A stretch of DNA of 64,000 bases from Paraphysomonas bandaiensis (lineage: Eukaryota; Chrysophyceae), in the NCBI GenBank assembly GCA_965644295.1, contig CBFFRP010000167.1:1-64000 (forward strand), given 5' to 3'. Positions within the stretch are counted from its first letter, which is position 1; each line of letters opens with the position of its first letter. A program made the position numbers and the translations under genes. The notes beneath the pieces were generated by a model. The model saw only the letters and a list, made by a program, of their open reading frames with translations. It was not told where the DNA came from and ran no database searches. This document shows, one piece after another, positions 44,036-58,473 of the stretch.

Positions 44036-47000
44036 TCACGTACTATCAGTGTTACTATTAGAAGTTTGTTTGCGTGAACCTCCACCACCAATTATAACAG
44101 AACTTCCACTTGTCACACGCGGTCCTGTATGACCACCACCAAGAATAATAGACTCCGCCCGAGACGAACCTATAACACCACTGCTATCTCCGAGATTAAG
44201 CGCACTGCGGCTTTGAACACTTCTGAGCAATCCAGTAAGTTGTTCAACTGTCGATGTCAGGTCTTCCACTCGCCTGGCCAAACTATCGCGCTGTATATAT
44301 CCAGCAATCACATATTTTATCTACACGGTACAGCCTTACTAACCTCTTGTGAGACGGTTACATTCTGCTTTAGCAAAGATCTCATGACGCTTTCCTTGGT
44401 TTCTAAAACTATCCGCTGGGCCTCCTTCGTACTCTCCATTGCAGCCGTAAGTTGCGAGATCTGAACTTGCTGCTTTTCCAATTCTCGTGACATATCCCGC
44501 TCCTTCCTGCGGTCATACAGCATAACTACATATATTACAATGCCACACTGCAGATTTCATACTTAAAATTCGACACCCTCGACAGAGATCGCAACTCCGC
44601 ACCCGCAGCGCCAGCATGGAACAGCTTCGAAAAGAACCCGCCGCCCTGTCGATTATCTGCTTCCCCACTAGGAGGGTTTGACCACAGCTTTTGCTGTGTA
44701 GATGTGTTATATAACCTAAAACCTTCACATACAATCACATACCAAGGTCTGTTCCAGTCTATCTTCCACTTCGATTCTAGCATGCTGCTCTTGCGACAGC
44801 TTTAAAATGAGTCTTTGAATCTGATTGTCATATTCCTGGCGCAACCGGGCTGTCATATATATCAGTACGTTCTTTCACAAAAATGTGAAACTAAAACATA
44901 CCATACTTATCTGCATATTCAGCAGCAGCAGCTCGAGCGCTCTTAGTTTCTATGCACAGTAATTTCACCACAGCATATTACATTTCCATGTTCTGTTCCT
45001 TACCTTCTTCTCTTGCTGAAAGAGTACTCTCCAGTGCCTCTATCTCACCAACAAGCAATCCCTTAAGCTGGAGGCTTTCCTGCCGCAGCGCCTCAATATC
45101 TGCAGCACTGCTACCACCTTCACCAGCAACTACCCTGTCATCAATATTCGCGTCGTCGATATTCCTACACGCTCCACTAATGTCTACCATTCATATTAGC
45201 TACGTAGCATGTTAGAGGGAAAACGCAACCGTACCTGTATTGCATGTGTCTCCTTGGTCGCTGAATTGTATCATCAGAAGTCGATCACAATGAAGTCACA
45301 TGGCACTTACCTAGAATTTTCCAAGAGTAAAATCTTCCCTATATCCTCACCTTCCATATTAAGAGTGTCTCGGCCAGGCGAACCACCCACACTTCCACCT
45401 CCAGCCAACGACAGTCCCGAAACAGAGTCCACCGAGTGCTTTCGCACTTGCATGTGTGCCTGCAACAACTTTTCTTCGAGCTCCTCAACAGTCGATTTGA
45501 GGGCTTCATTTTCCGCCTGTAGACCTCTGTATCGAGTCCTCTCCGTCTGCAATTCTAGCCTCTCCATTTCGAGTGCCTCCTCTAGTTCAGATATCCGAAC
45601 TTGCTGTGCCGCCCCTTCTTCATCATCTTCCGAGTCGCTGTTCCCAACATCCTCATCCTGGTCAAGCAACTGCACAGAACCTCCCCCCTCAGACACGTCA
45701 TCGAGATCAATACCCAAACTTTCATTTTTCGGGACAATGGCCGAGGATACACTCTTGTTGCGCTCTACATCCTCGAGCTGATGCCGTAATGTAGCGATTT
45801 CCTTTTGCGCTACATGTAGCATCCGCTTCAGCTCGGGCACGCCCAGCTCTTCGTTCACCTTCGCGTTATTCTTGATACGCTTAGCCCGCTCTCCAAAACG
45901 CAGGGTCGAAACAGTCTCCGAGCAGTGCCGCTCCTCCGGTGCACAACACACTATTAACGTTGTCTTGCTGTTGCCCCCAAGACTATCTTGTAATATGCGT
46001 GATAGTTTCGAGTCTCGATAGGGTATGTGCGGCAGGCCATAACATAGTGCACTGATAACCATGCATAGAGTAGTTAAGGAGCGGTTTATGTTTTTCGCTT
46101 CTTCCAGACGTGTTCCCTTAGCACCAGTTTTAGAAACCTTCTCGGAGCCAGCAAGATCCACTAAATATATTTTTCCCTTGCGGTTACGGCCAGTTGTTTC
46201 GTTTTTCTGTGTCACAAGGATAGATAGTATAGAATGTGACCGAGAACTTTCAGCATTCATGAGAGTAGGAGCGGAAGCACGGTGTGCTTTCCCAGTCTCA
46301 ACGATGCGTATGATGCTTTCTTTGTCCACACAGAAAACCTCAGTCACGTCTTGTATTACGAACCCCTCCTGTTTCACCTCACGCATTTTCAAGTTGTCTT
46401 GGGTAGGATTCAGCAAATCCCTAATACGCTCACGATATACCTAATCCATGCAACGCATAATACACTTTACCAGACAACGCTAAGCAATGAGTTTACCTCA
46501 TAGTATGACACAGAGACAGTAAATGCGGTGTGCACGTCTGCGTCACATATAGCTGTAAACAACTTGTCGATTGTTCGAGGAATAACACCCTGCGCATCTG
46601 TATCCCTCAAGGACGGTCCCTCCATGGTGTGAGTTTTTCCTTTTTCACGTAAAACCAAACGAACACTAGATTTTCTTGCTACTCACCTGAACTGGTCTGG
46701 CCGTAGGCTAATATGGTCCCGTTGAACCCTTCCATAATAGAGTCGACAGTATTTACCACAGACTGAAACACCTCAGCTTGTGATGCTGTGACGCCAAAAA
46801 CCTACCAGTCACAGTTACACACGGGGTCACTGGTGCACATATCATTCTGCCCACTATTGCACACACGGTATACGGTATAAGCAACGCTGCACTCTAGTAG
46901 CACAGCAAGCAGTAGTAATACTTATACCCACGACGTTTTTACAGTTGTAGATAATGTCAATTATGATCATAAGCACAGCTATTATCATGATCAGTGTATA

Positions 47001-47520
47001 GGTCACATTGTTATGAAGGCAGAATTGCAGCTACATTTACAATCATATCATTGTCATACATCCACAACAGGTGATATTTAATAGTCACATTAACAGTCAA
47101 ACTACATTTAAAGCAACTATTCTTCTGCTATATTAAGTACAATAATGGTCACAACGTGTTCATAGCTGAAGTGACAATACAGACTATACAGTTATATATG
47201 TCGCAGCAACAAGCTTATTTAGTCATGGTCTTTACAGTTATACCGATGTATATATAGCATACATAAGAATACACATATATGTGACAAACCTTATCGAATG
47301 TAAAATACTTCTTCTCGAAGTCCACATCCACCGCAACTGTTCCGCGTGACTCGTCTATGTTGAATATTTGCACATCAGTAGATTGCCCGTACTCGGATAT
47401 CTCTACAGCTTTAGGGGGACGGAACCTGCACACCACTCTGATGGCATCCGCAGCAGGTGGATTAGATACACTGGACAATGATCTGTCCAAGTCAGGGCTA
47501 GGGGAAGCTGCATTATCCAT
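44036..47520 (-). CDS. Kinesin heavy chain, N-terminal motor (kinesin-1-like)
   Basis: Eleven exons: 47520-47290, 46801-46687, 46639-46497, 46440-45311, 45260-45235, 45183-45004, 44949-44902, 44849-44743, 44693-44563, 44506-44344, 44290-44036. Total 2,529 bp, 842 residues, all phases consistent. The motor spans about residues 25-345: P-loop GQTSSGKT at 111-118, switch I SSRSH at 228-232, switch II DLAGSE at 258-263, then RAKRIKNNAKVNEE entering the neck. Heptad-rich coiled coil follows in several blocks to about residue 755, then a Gly/Ser-rich tail. The sequence is closest in style to KIF5/kinesin-1, a plus-end microtubule motor. Exon 5 is a 26-bp microexon. Intron 1 is 488 bp; the other nine are 47-56 bp. 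Confidence 0.93.
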
Positions 47521-48133
47521 AGAGAAGACCCAATAGATTAAAAACTAATTGAAACTACTATATGATAAAAAGATAGAGTAGCCCACGATCTGAGCCACTT
47601 CTATAGTGCAATGAGCAAATAGATGACACGAGAGTATAGAGAGAATACAAGGATAGAGGCAGATATGAGAGCACTCAACTGCTTTGCAACTAGCTAACTG
47701 TGTGTTATATTTTGTAGGAGTCATACAGCTGTACCGCACATCCCTTGTACATATACGCAAACACTGCTGTACGGCAGTACATGTAGAGACGGTTGTAGGG
47801 TACACAAAAAATATTTCCACAGTATTGTGTACGTATACTCGATAGGATATACAATACGCACAGCAGAAGATGAGCTGTATTATATACGAAGTACACAACT
47901 TAGTACTACAGAGTACTTGTAGTGTGTACAAAAGTCCGTCATGTTGAAGGAAGTGCTGCACTTCACGGGACTTCAGGGAGTCCCTCTGACGATACTGTAT
48001 CTGTACACTGGATTCACTCATATGATATTAACCCCTCTAGCAATGGTCTTCTATATAAGAAATACCTGCTCACATATCTTATGTGAGAGTAATTGCAGTT
48101 ATCTGGAATTCATTGATTGGGTTCTCGCTTCGG
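47521..48133. other. Divergent promoter region
   Basis: It lies between the divergent kinesin and giant membrane-protein genes. An open frame continues upstream from 48134 to a GTG at 48083, but the ATG at 48134 gives a proper signal peptide. Other frames here have no domain. Confidence 0.45.
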
Positions 48134-51100
48134 ATGACAAGACAGAGCACATGGATTGTGTTGATTATACATGCTTTACTTATATTATCATATAACACAC
48201 CTCTCGTCTCGTGTACAGTAATAGATTTGATTACAGGGGAATCTCGTATCACCCCATGGTTAGAAATTGGCAAGGCGGTTATAGATGACTTGAGCTGGGC
48301 GACCATTGAAACTGAATTATCTGATTTCAATGAAGCTGTTATATTTATTAGTATACCCGAAATAGCGAACACTGATGGAAATCCGTTTGTTCCTAGAATT
48401 CAGACTTTATCATCTTCTGGGCATGCAAAATATAAAGCTAAACTGATTCAAGCAAATGATTCATATTGCAGCAGAGAGTGGTATGTACCCAAACCGCTTC
48501 TTTTTCCAAGTGATGTGTCGTGGATGGTTGCTGAATTGGGGGCGTTTCGAGTTGATGATAACGATTTCTTTGTGAGTACTGGTCATATTTCCCGACAGTA
48601 TGTAGATCCTGCGCCCAGTCTTGTTAGGTTGGATTACATTAAAGGTTGTACTACGAGCAACTCCTCATGTCGTTTCCGCACTGATAGCGTAGGGGTCGCT
48701 GTTCAGCTTCAGACAATGGTATATGAGCGTATATTGACAGTACGATTGGCAGCTGCCTATAAAACTTTTGCGAACGTGCTACTGCAACCTCACGACTCAG
48801 CAGATACAATGTACACTGTAATGCCTCAACCGGAAGTGTTAGCGATGATGACATACGACTTGGGAGGCCCTATTTACTGTGAGAGAGGCCTGAGACTCGA
48901 GATGTATCGATATTGGGTTGGTGTCAATGCCACGGCTATGTTTACGAGTCTTAGGTACTTAAATCATTTTTCTGTTTTGCCTGGTGTATACGGGACGATT
49001 GGTACTCTTGGTACTGCTGATTTCACCACTCTTTATGCCAGTTCCCAATCACGCCGGGGAGCCCAATTGAGTGCAAAAGAAGACCAATGCTTAGATGAGG
49101 AAACTATTCACACCAATGCCGAGGAGGTTTTTGTATTAGTATTAGGTGAGACCTACTACAACATATCCTTGGAAGTCGAGTGCGGCGTATTCTCCTCGGC
49201 GCCCCGCACTGATTGGCCGACTACTAATCCTACATATAATCCAACGATTTTACCTTCGAGACGTCCTACTTCTACACCGACTAAGTCTCTGACTTCCGCT
49301 CCAACTCATTCCCCAACTTTGCATCCCACTGTTGCCCCTACATGTGCACCAACTCCAGTGCCCTCTGAGCTGCCCACTTGTATACCCACCGCCATTCCAT
49401 CCTTGTGGCCAACTGCTGCACCGACTACATCACCGTCTGTGGAGCCCACATTGAAGCCATCCTTGACTCCATCGGTGACTCCTACGACCATCCCAACCCT
49501 TTATCCCACTTTTATATCACCTCTGCAGCCGAGTTATAGCCCTACTTCTTCATCATCTCATACTCCTACCATGAAGCAATCGTATTTGAACTCAACAAAG
49601 CTTTTCGATACCTTTGACAGCTCAATTTTGCTTGAAGATATGTCATTAGATGTATTGGACTTTAATATACACTTCTCCTACGCAGCCAACAGTCCGACGG
49701 ATCTGTCTGATATAAAACTGAGGTGGGAGAAATTTGTTTGGAACTATATTCGTTCTCCGTTTGAGTTGAAATACACCTCGCTCGTAATGCGTGCCATGTG
49801 GCTTGAACAAGGTGAATTGGGTGTGATGGAAGCCCATGCTATGTGTACCGATTATCGTGTTTCAGCTTCGATAATTAGTGCACTTTTGTCGACGGAAAAA
49901 AGTGCTAGCTCTGTAACTGAAACTTGTGGAGGAACAACATTCACCGTGTCTTCTGGAATAATTTGCAGTGGCTGTAATTCGTCGCAGCCTTACTGTCCAA
50001 GGATTGAAAGAGGTGAGGTTGTCCTCCCGTTGGCTGATGATTGTTTTCGCTCGCCCGATACAATGATAAGCAAGCACGCTGTTTTCTTTGGACTATCGTT
50101 CGCACAAGTCTCTGCTAGTACTGTTCCCGGTATTAGCAGCCTAAGTGTACAGGCCCAAAGAACAACTATGGTGGTTACAGCCACTATTGATCCTACTCCT
50201 ACTGGTGGAGCACTGTATTGCAAAGCCTTTTTACAGGGCTCCGCCATGCCGACCGTATCTCTGGTTAAATTTCAAGGTGGTGTCAGCCACTTTACGAAAT
50301 CTACAGACTTGTCATTAGTGAAAGTAAATCTATCGAATCTAATAGCGGCGTCAGTATATGATGTGTATTGCTTAACTGTGGATTCAATTGGAAACGCGAT
50401 GTCTGCTGTTGAAATGATGTCAACGATTCAGACTTCAAGTACACTATGCTGTCGTGAAATAGCTTTCGTGAGTTCGCCACAGACTGTACACACCACTATT
50501 TACAAAAGAAATGTGTTTACCTATCGGCTTCCTGCGCATCCGGTATCGGTGTTGACAGTGGTGCCCGTTGTTATGGACGTCAAAGGAGTTGTCATGTCAG
50601 ACGTGGCTGTTGTCCCTTCTTCTCATACTTTTTCAATTGGCAACAGGCACTTGGGGTTGACTCGCTCATTTGTTTTAAAACCCAGTGATATAGGCCAAGC
50701 ACGTAGTGTACACCTTCAAGTATACGGAGATGATTCAAATGTGTATAATCATTCTGTGGTATTAGATTTTACTACCGTTAACAGCACCTCAGTACTTCCT
50801 GCTCCTTATCTCCGGTCAGCTCGGTTTTCCAACAGTGGAGGCAATGTGGTGATATGTTTCAGTGGCCCAACTGACTTTGGTCTGGGAGAAATGGAGTATG
50901 ACAATCTGTCCCCTTGGGTATGTGGTGATCTACTGAGCTTTTCCGGGGACATGCACACATCCTGCACGTGGTTAAACTCTACGTGCTTGTCAATGGCATT
51001 TTGCAAGGACTCTCTGTGCTCAAATGTGACTGACCGCAGTACAATTGATCTGATTGAACCAGGGGACTTTGTACAAGTGCGCGGTGGGTTGATTCGAACT

Positions 51101-54100
51101 GCTTGTGACCCGTTGTTTTCTTCCATCTGCACTACGTACCCCACTGCTAAGGAGGAGGCAATAGTTGTATCGCCCCCCCGTATACCGCTGCGTCCTTCCA
51201 TTCAACTCGTGACCTCTGAGGTGGGCGGATTCTGTAGTTTGGATCTAGTAGTTGATGCGTCTGGTTCATTTGGCAACGGGGGGCGTGACTGGAAATTCAT
51301 TGGATGGGATGTAACTGCACTCCACGAGTCAAACACTAGTGTGGGTAGTGTAAAGTCTTGGCTGAATTCATTTGATGACATCTCGTCTCCTATAATTGTG
51401 CCTCTAAATATGTTTGAGAGTGGAACATACACGTTCTCGCTTTCGCTCTCTAATTTTCTTGCGGTTGGTGCATCAGAAGTTGTTCTCAAAACTATTGATG
51501 TCACGGTTGGGAACGTAGCTACGTTATCCCTTCCTGTATCTTTTGATGGGCCAGGTGAACGACATGTCAAATCTTTTGATGAGTTTAAGGCATCTGTATC
51601 GTATAAAATTCCGCCATGTATTTCAGTGAATATGACCTATATAGAATGGCAGGTATATCACGGTACACAATACATGCCCGTCATAGTGTCCACTAGTGCC
51701 ACTCCGTTTATATTTAGACTAGCACCTTACACTCTGAAGGCTGGCAAGGACTATACCCTGCTGGCAAAGGTATATTTACACAGCGGTCGACTTCTTGGTG
51801 CAGCAACACTTGCGGTTTCTGTAGCAGTTTCTTCTGTGCATCTGTCGATTAAGGGAGGAAGTACACAAGTTATTGCTGCCAATTCTGAAGTAGTGCTGGA
51901 TGCTTCTGAGTCGGTTATTGAAGATGTCTCCCCTGCCGAACCGACCACTGCGTGGGCCCCTAATATTACGTGGAGTTGTACATTCACAGGATATTCTTTT
52001 GGTAGTGCTACTTTTGGTGATGACTGCACGTATATATTTGGTCTGAATGTGTCTAACCCAATCTCATCGCTGAGACCGGTACCAATTCGGACCGTTCTCA
52101 TGGATGTTCACTCCGACTACACGTTTACAGCATCTACAGTATCCGGCAGTGGCACCACTGTATCGGAGAGTGTTCTTATTCGAGTGGCTGATTGCGGCCG
52201 TGACATAGCCGCCTCTGTGTCATTGCAGTCGACATTCAAGAAATTCAATGTGAACCATATTTTGCGTTTGTCTGGACTAATTACTCCTCCAGTGAATATT
52301 GATGAAGGATCTTATGCACTAAATGCAACATGGACCGTTCAAGATGGTATGGGAAAAGTAGTGGATACTGATGGACTCCTAAACACTCCATCTACAATCT
52401 CTTTAGGTGTTAATAGCCCCAGTGTGTATGCATTCAGCGCAAAACCCAGTTCTTTTATTGCTGATAGATATTATATATTCACCCTTAGTGCTATTATGTC
52501 TGCTGATACAGTATCTGCAATTACCTATGTTGAGATTACGCTCATGGGCAATGCACCTCCACAGTCTGGGACACTTGTATTATCTCCCCACGAAGGTATG
52601 TCATTCCAAACCAAATTTGTACTTAAGGCTCTATACTGGGTCGATGACATTGAAGACTACCCTCTATCATATGGGTTTGCTTTCTCGAAAACACCGTATG
52701 ATCGCAGTTTTTCCCTCGGATTACACTCTCACATGACTTATGTTGAAACAGTTTTACCCGCAGGATTAGAGAGTTTAATGTCTCAACTGTGGTGTTCTGT
52801 TACTGTGTCGGACTTTTATGAAGCATCCACATCATCAAGCACAGTTGTCACTGTTCGCAATACACCAGTTGGTGATACCTTATATGAGGAACTTGAAGCG
52901 GATCTGACTTACGCTCTGGCCACTTTGGATGTCGATCTGATAGCACAAACAATCAACAGCGTCGTCCTATCCTTCGCCTCAAGTGAGTGCTCCTCTGCGC
53001 CGAATTGTGCTTCCTTAAATCGGCATGAGTGCAGCTCTACGGCACACACTTGTGGCTCTTGTTTTGACGGATACATTGGTGTCGTAGAAGATGCTAATAT
53101 CGCATGCGTGGAAAATGACTCAAACCTTGGTGAAATTGGAGATTCATGTGGATCACACAACGAGTGTATACACGGCTATTGCGATAGCGGGCTATGCCGA
53201 CATGGCCCGAAAGAGTGCCCTACATCTATTTTGGGTGCAACATGTTCTGGTCATGGGACTTGTGAACCGTATAGTATTATTAGTGGGGAATTGTTAGTGG
53301 AATGCTCTTATGGTGATGGGTATTGTTCTTCGCGATGTGTTTGCGACACAGATTTCTTTGGTACAGTATGCAACATGACATCTGAGGAGTACCGCAGTCG
53401 TACAGAGACAAGAGAACTAATGTGCAGTACGATGCAACACTTTTACAATCTCGTTGACCACTCTTATCAACTAGCCAATATTATGACAGCGACTACTGTG
53501 GAGATGTACCATCCGTTGGAAATAACATCTACTAGCGGGATATCGAAATGCCTTGATGTACTACTGTCGCTCATTAATATCAGCGATGCTGGATATCTGA
53601 GAAATGATGATCTTTTAGTAGTGGGTGCTAATATATCCCCCCATGTTTTATATGCAGATATTATTGGCAAGTTCACGGAATCACTTGTCTATCTCCGCGA
53701 CCTCCGGTATTCAGGCGAAGATATCCAATCTCTCATTGTTGAATTAGAAGCCAGTGTGAATCGTGCCACTTCTTCTTTAGGCAATAGCATAAATAACGAC
53801 ATGGTTCCTGGTGAGAGTAGTGTGGAGTTAATATCCAGTGGACTCCGAATGTCAATTCGGTACGATGCGGTAGATTCTCTAAATGGTGCTTTACTTCGTC
53901 CGCCGTCCACAATTGCTGCTCGTTCTCATGGTGACCTGGTTTCCAGTATAGTTTTACCTAGTACTGGCATGCAAATGTGCAAGCCTACTATAGGCAACGG
54001 TTATATGCGTTTTTCTGTGGTTGAATGGGATAGTGTCCCTTACGCTTCGGTGAATTTTACTGAGAACGGAACAACCGCTACACTAGGATCAAGAATACTC

Positions 54101-57100
54101 AGGTTTTCATCGATGATGTCTACCGCACAAGAAGAATCGCAATTTATAGGAAATAGCTCAGGAAGTGATACATACACGCTCACAATGCAGTATGCGAATG
54201 CGCAAGATTGGAGTATTCATTCTCCTAGCTGTGCGATTGCCTCTGATGGGCTTATGGAAGCATGCCCTTGTGTTGCAGTATCCCATACTCCGTACAATGT
54301 AACTTACGAGTGCAATAATTTACTCAGTTTATGCCCTCCAATTCAATCTGCTTCGAGAAGAAAATTAGTTGAACTTCAACACTGGGGTGACAGGAGGCAT
54401 CCTCATTACACCTTCCATGTTTCTATGCAACGCAGGCTTGATTTTGACTATGCTGGAGAGGCAGATGATGGGAGCGAAGACGGAAGTATAGTAGAATATC
54501 TTGCCCTCGTTACTAGCATTGGAACTACTTCTGTGAATACATTGTCAAATGAGCCTCAAAACATAGATGATATTAAGGCCGCAATGCCTGTTATTATAAT
54601 GATGACTGCATTAGTGTGCACTTTGTTCGTAGGGTTGATAATTTTACATCGATGGGATATCTATGACTTTAACTACGTTCGATATGTTATTCGCTGCTTA
54701 CCGCGGCGAAAGTACAAGCGTCCCTATGAGGCGAGGGCCTTCGACATACGTAACGCTTTTATCGAGAAGGGATTTGTCGCCGACAAAGAAAAGTCCGCAA
54801 TAAACGACCTTCAGATGTTTAGGGTGACACACCCTGTTATTCCGTCAGCCTTGTCGCCAAATGATGCGGTTTCACTTTCTGCTTCTGCTGATCAAAGCAT
54901 TACCGACAGAAGTGCATTTAACTTCGAGTTCTTTTCGGACCCACTTCAATTTGATTCTCAGGATGTATTTGATGACAAGGCTGATGAAAGTCTGACGAAG
55001 ACCAGAGAAAATGTCTCAATCGAAGGGAGCTTACCGTTAGAGGACACATCATACAAGTCATACATAAATTTCGACAACAACTCTAAATCCATTGACAAAA
55101 TTGGACATAAGATCGCTACATTCTTCGATCAAGCATTACCGCCTACAAGTCTACTGAACGAAAAGAGTGGATGGCTTAGATTTATCAAGGCTATCTTTCG
55201 TGAACATCATTGGTAAGTGTTTGTTTACGGCTTGTGCCCACAGTTATGTTGTGATTTTTAGGGTTAGGATGTATACGTATGCTTCTATTCGTCTTCCGAG
55301 AACTATCAGGCTCATGGTCCTGTATTCGAATGTCCTTATCCTTTTATTTGCGGATACATTATTTTATGGGATACTCTTTCCTGATAACGGACATTGTGAA
55401 GAATACAGCGGAACCACGTCTGTGAGGTGCTTGAAGGAGCCATCAAAATTTCAGAGTGGCGAGAGTCTCTGTGATTGGGACGTTGAGACTGAAGAATGCA
55501 TTGTTCGTCCTCCTCCAACGACGATTCAGTTTTACGCAATTGTGGCGGTATTTGTGACATGTTTCTCTGTTCTTCCGGAAGTATTTTGCGGCTATCTACT
55601 CGAAGAAGTTTGTTCAAAGAAGCCAGTGTTCAACACGAGCCAAACGGACAATTATGATCAGTTTTCTACCTCTTCTGATGTACGGGATGATAATATTTTC
55701 AGTAACAGTGGAGTGCTTAATACCGTTGTCAGTAAATACGCTTATTTCGACTTCATGGAGCTATCGGAAGAGGCTAACGCTCTCATAAAATCAGTACGCA
55801 ATTGCTTGCATGAAGAGATCGGCACATCGCCTGTACCCTGGAGAGTTTCAAGGTGGAAGGAAAGTCAGATTGCGAATGCTAAAGCTCTCATGGATTCACT
55901 AGGAGTGTATCCAGATGGCACACCTGTACCGCTCACTCTGAGACAAAAGCTATTTTTTGGATCCAGTCGCAAAAGAGTTGAATGGAAGCTTAGGAAAGTT
56001 CGAACTCAGTCAAAGATAATTTTGGATGAAATAGAGTCATTTACTTATGCAACGGAAGATTGCAAGGATACCACTTTGATCCAGCATTTTATTCTGGAGC
56101 AGCTCACACCATTCAAAAGGTATGCGTTGAAGCGGGAGTTTTTTCAGTTTGACTATGCCGAACCCGAAACTGTTAATGGATTTGTGTGGCTGTCAACGTG
56201 GATGTTCCTCATCTCGGTCTGGATGTTCCTAGTGTACTGGATTTTTCAATGGGCGATGCTGAATAATGGCTCCACTTTAAATGGCTGGATGGCTGCCATT
56301 TTTTTTGTTCTTCTGCAGGATATTTTCATCAACGACGTGATGCAAGTGTTTGTTGTTCATGTGATCGTTATTGAGGCAATGCGACCTCAGTTGAGAAAGA
56401 TTTATTCCACTCTTAATAGTATCATGGCTGACAAAGCATTTGAATCAGAATCTGCGCTAACTGAGAGTATTAATCGTGTTCGTGTGGTTCAACACTTGTC
56501 CGCTGCGTGTCGCGCGGCTCGACATCCTAAAGTGTCACATTTACCGTCCGCTAGGTTGCTGATGCGAGTATCTGACTACGACGTGGCAATGTGTAGGGAT
56601 GAGAGAGGTGTCAAGATTGGCTGGTTTACAATGGCACTATTGGCTATTCCCACTGCACTTGCACTTAGCCACGAATCGGTACAAGAAAGCTTTCTGGATG
56701 TTGTATTTCCAACACTATGGTCTTGCTTTGTCATTGCTAACGCCTATCTATACGACGTTTCGCCCTTCGCACTTGCTGTTCCGTACAGTGTATTGTTTCT
56801 GCATTTATTCTACCGCCACATGTGGTTGGTACCGCGTCACAGAACTCAGCAAAAACAGGACTCTCTCTATGGTGGTTCTATTATGAATCCAGTATATATC
56901 CGCGACACGGAATGTACCTCATCAATCTCAATGTCGAGTTCCTGCAAGCATTCACCTGGGGCACAGGCGCGACAGTGGCAGAACATGAATAAACCGCTGC
57001 AGTGCAGAGCCAGCACGCTAGATTCGTTAACGAAACCAGAGGCAACACAGGATGACTCATGCAGTGTAGTGTCGGAGATATCCTGCGAGATATCCTATAG

Positions 57101-57443
57101 AAGCTGTGGGGCTGGTATAAAGAGTAGTACGGGGGCAGACTCAATATACTTATCCGATAACAACACTCCCCATCCGTGTAGTACCCTGCCATCTGAGATA
57201 TTGCGGCTTCAGAAAATCAAAAAAATAGAGAAATTTCAACACAGAGAGAAAGGCACGAATGGGGTCACAAAGTTGATGAATAAGTATGTCTGGAATGCTG
57301 CGCGTGTTGACAATTTGGAGTTCGAAATTCCAGAACAGTGCTCTAACCCGGAACTAGAAATTAACCTTTGTGATACTTGTTACGATGAGTGTTCTTTCGA
57401 GTTGGAAAAACTCGAGGAATTGTCAAAAGATTCAAGCGTGTAG
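48134..57443 (+). CDS. Giant receptor-like multi-pass membrane protein, polycystin/REJ-like
   Basis: Two exons, 48134-55212 and 55262-57443, encode about 3,086 residues. The start MTRQSTWIVLIIHALLILSY is a signal peptide. A Pro/Thr repeat stalk covers about residues 360-485. A long region with spaced Cys, Asn-glycosylation sites and LDLVVDASGSFGNGG / VVLDASESV motifs (about 990-1,500) is like REJ or PKD-type beta domains. A Cys-rich EGF-like cluster lies at about 1,617-1,750. The first membrane helix is near 2,152-2,172 (MPVIIMMTALVCTLFVGLII). After LPRTIRLMVLYSNV come about seven more hydrophobic segments up to residue 2,880, then a cytosolic tail of about 200 residues. The layout recalls polycystin-1-like proteins, but I see no PLAT domain. 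It may act in adhesion or sensing at the surface. Confidence 0.85.
49213..49590 (+). repeat. Pro/Thr/Ser-rich coding repeat (PT stalk)
   Basis: Within the giant gene, short degenerate units of the type PTx(4-6)PS or PTxxPT run for about 125 residues (PTNPTYNPTILPSRRPTSTP and so on). Such stalks are common in secreted and surface proteins of stramenopiles and are likely O-glycosylated spacers. Confidence 0.8.
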
Positions 57444-58473
57444 TGTTATGTATTTAAATTAGTTTTTTCATGGAATGTAAACGGTATGTCTCTAAGCGTT
57501 TTACGTGTTACTTTTTTTTTAAATTAAAAATTTTTTAAAACTTTTTTAAACTAATGAGAATATGCAATCACTTGTTATAAACAAATTGCGACGCATCCCT
57601 TTTCTCATATTTTGGATTGGTACTTAAATAAGATGTCTACAATTATTTCCCCATTGTGTATAGAGAATTTGTTTTTAGCATGGATCGGGTTCAACAGAAC
57701 ACTCATGTCAGCACTAGGAAAATACAGGCATCAACTCCAATATTCCTTTTGAAAAATGAACTATTTATTGTTTGTTATGATATATATCTAATACCGACAG
57801 TCATTACATCACACAATTTTAGGAAAAGCACAGTGATATATCAACTTTCAAGAGCAATGTACCAAACACTTAAGTTACTCCGTCCTTTGTTTGGTGACGA
57901 ATATAAGAGTGCACGTGATGTATCTTCAAACCAGAACTTCGCAACGTTAGTATTTGAAGATATTTGCTTTTAAGAAGGTGATTTGGAATTTGGAGAAGAG
58001 GTACGCGTTCTTTCCCATTATAGAGTCGACAAGTTCTTTTATTGTTAGTTTCACTAGCAAAAATTAAGCGTGCTGTACATAAACGCGATGATGATTCGAA
58101 AATGACAACAAGAACCCCGTGTGAAATTAATCGTCACTTTCTTGTCAGACGTTGTTCCCTCTAAGTATTCTTCTGGCATTTGTTGTAGCTATTACTGAAA
58201 TTAGGGATTAAAATTTATTGGTTTGAGTTAATTGCCATTAAGTCGAGGTAATACCAAAACCTGGTGAAATGTATAAAACCGGGCGAAATTTTTGATGATG
58301 GTTGGAAAAGGGTATAACTATGCACAATAAGTATATATGAAGATATTAACAGTGTGAAAACTATTATTTATAATATTTTTTACTAATTTCTTCCATATTA
58401 CTTCAGTTTTACAGCTATAAAAGTCACCGACTACACATATATATATAACAGAGATTCACAAGTATGAACTATA

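Noticed and set aside
48083-48133. GTG-initiated N-terminal extension of the giant membrane protein
   Set aside because: GTG is unlikely as a nuclear start, and the ATG at 48134 gives a clean signal peptide.
57656-57973. Plus-strand frame of 105 codons after the giant gene
   Set aside because: AT-driven composition and no domain or repeat relation.
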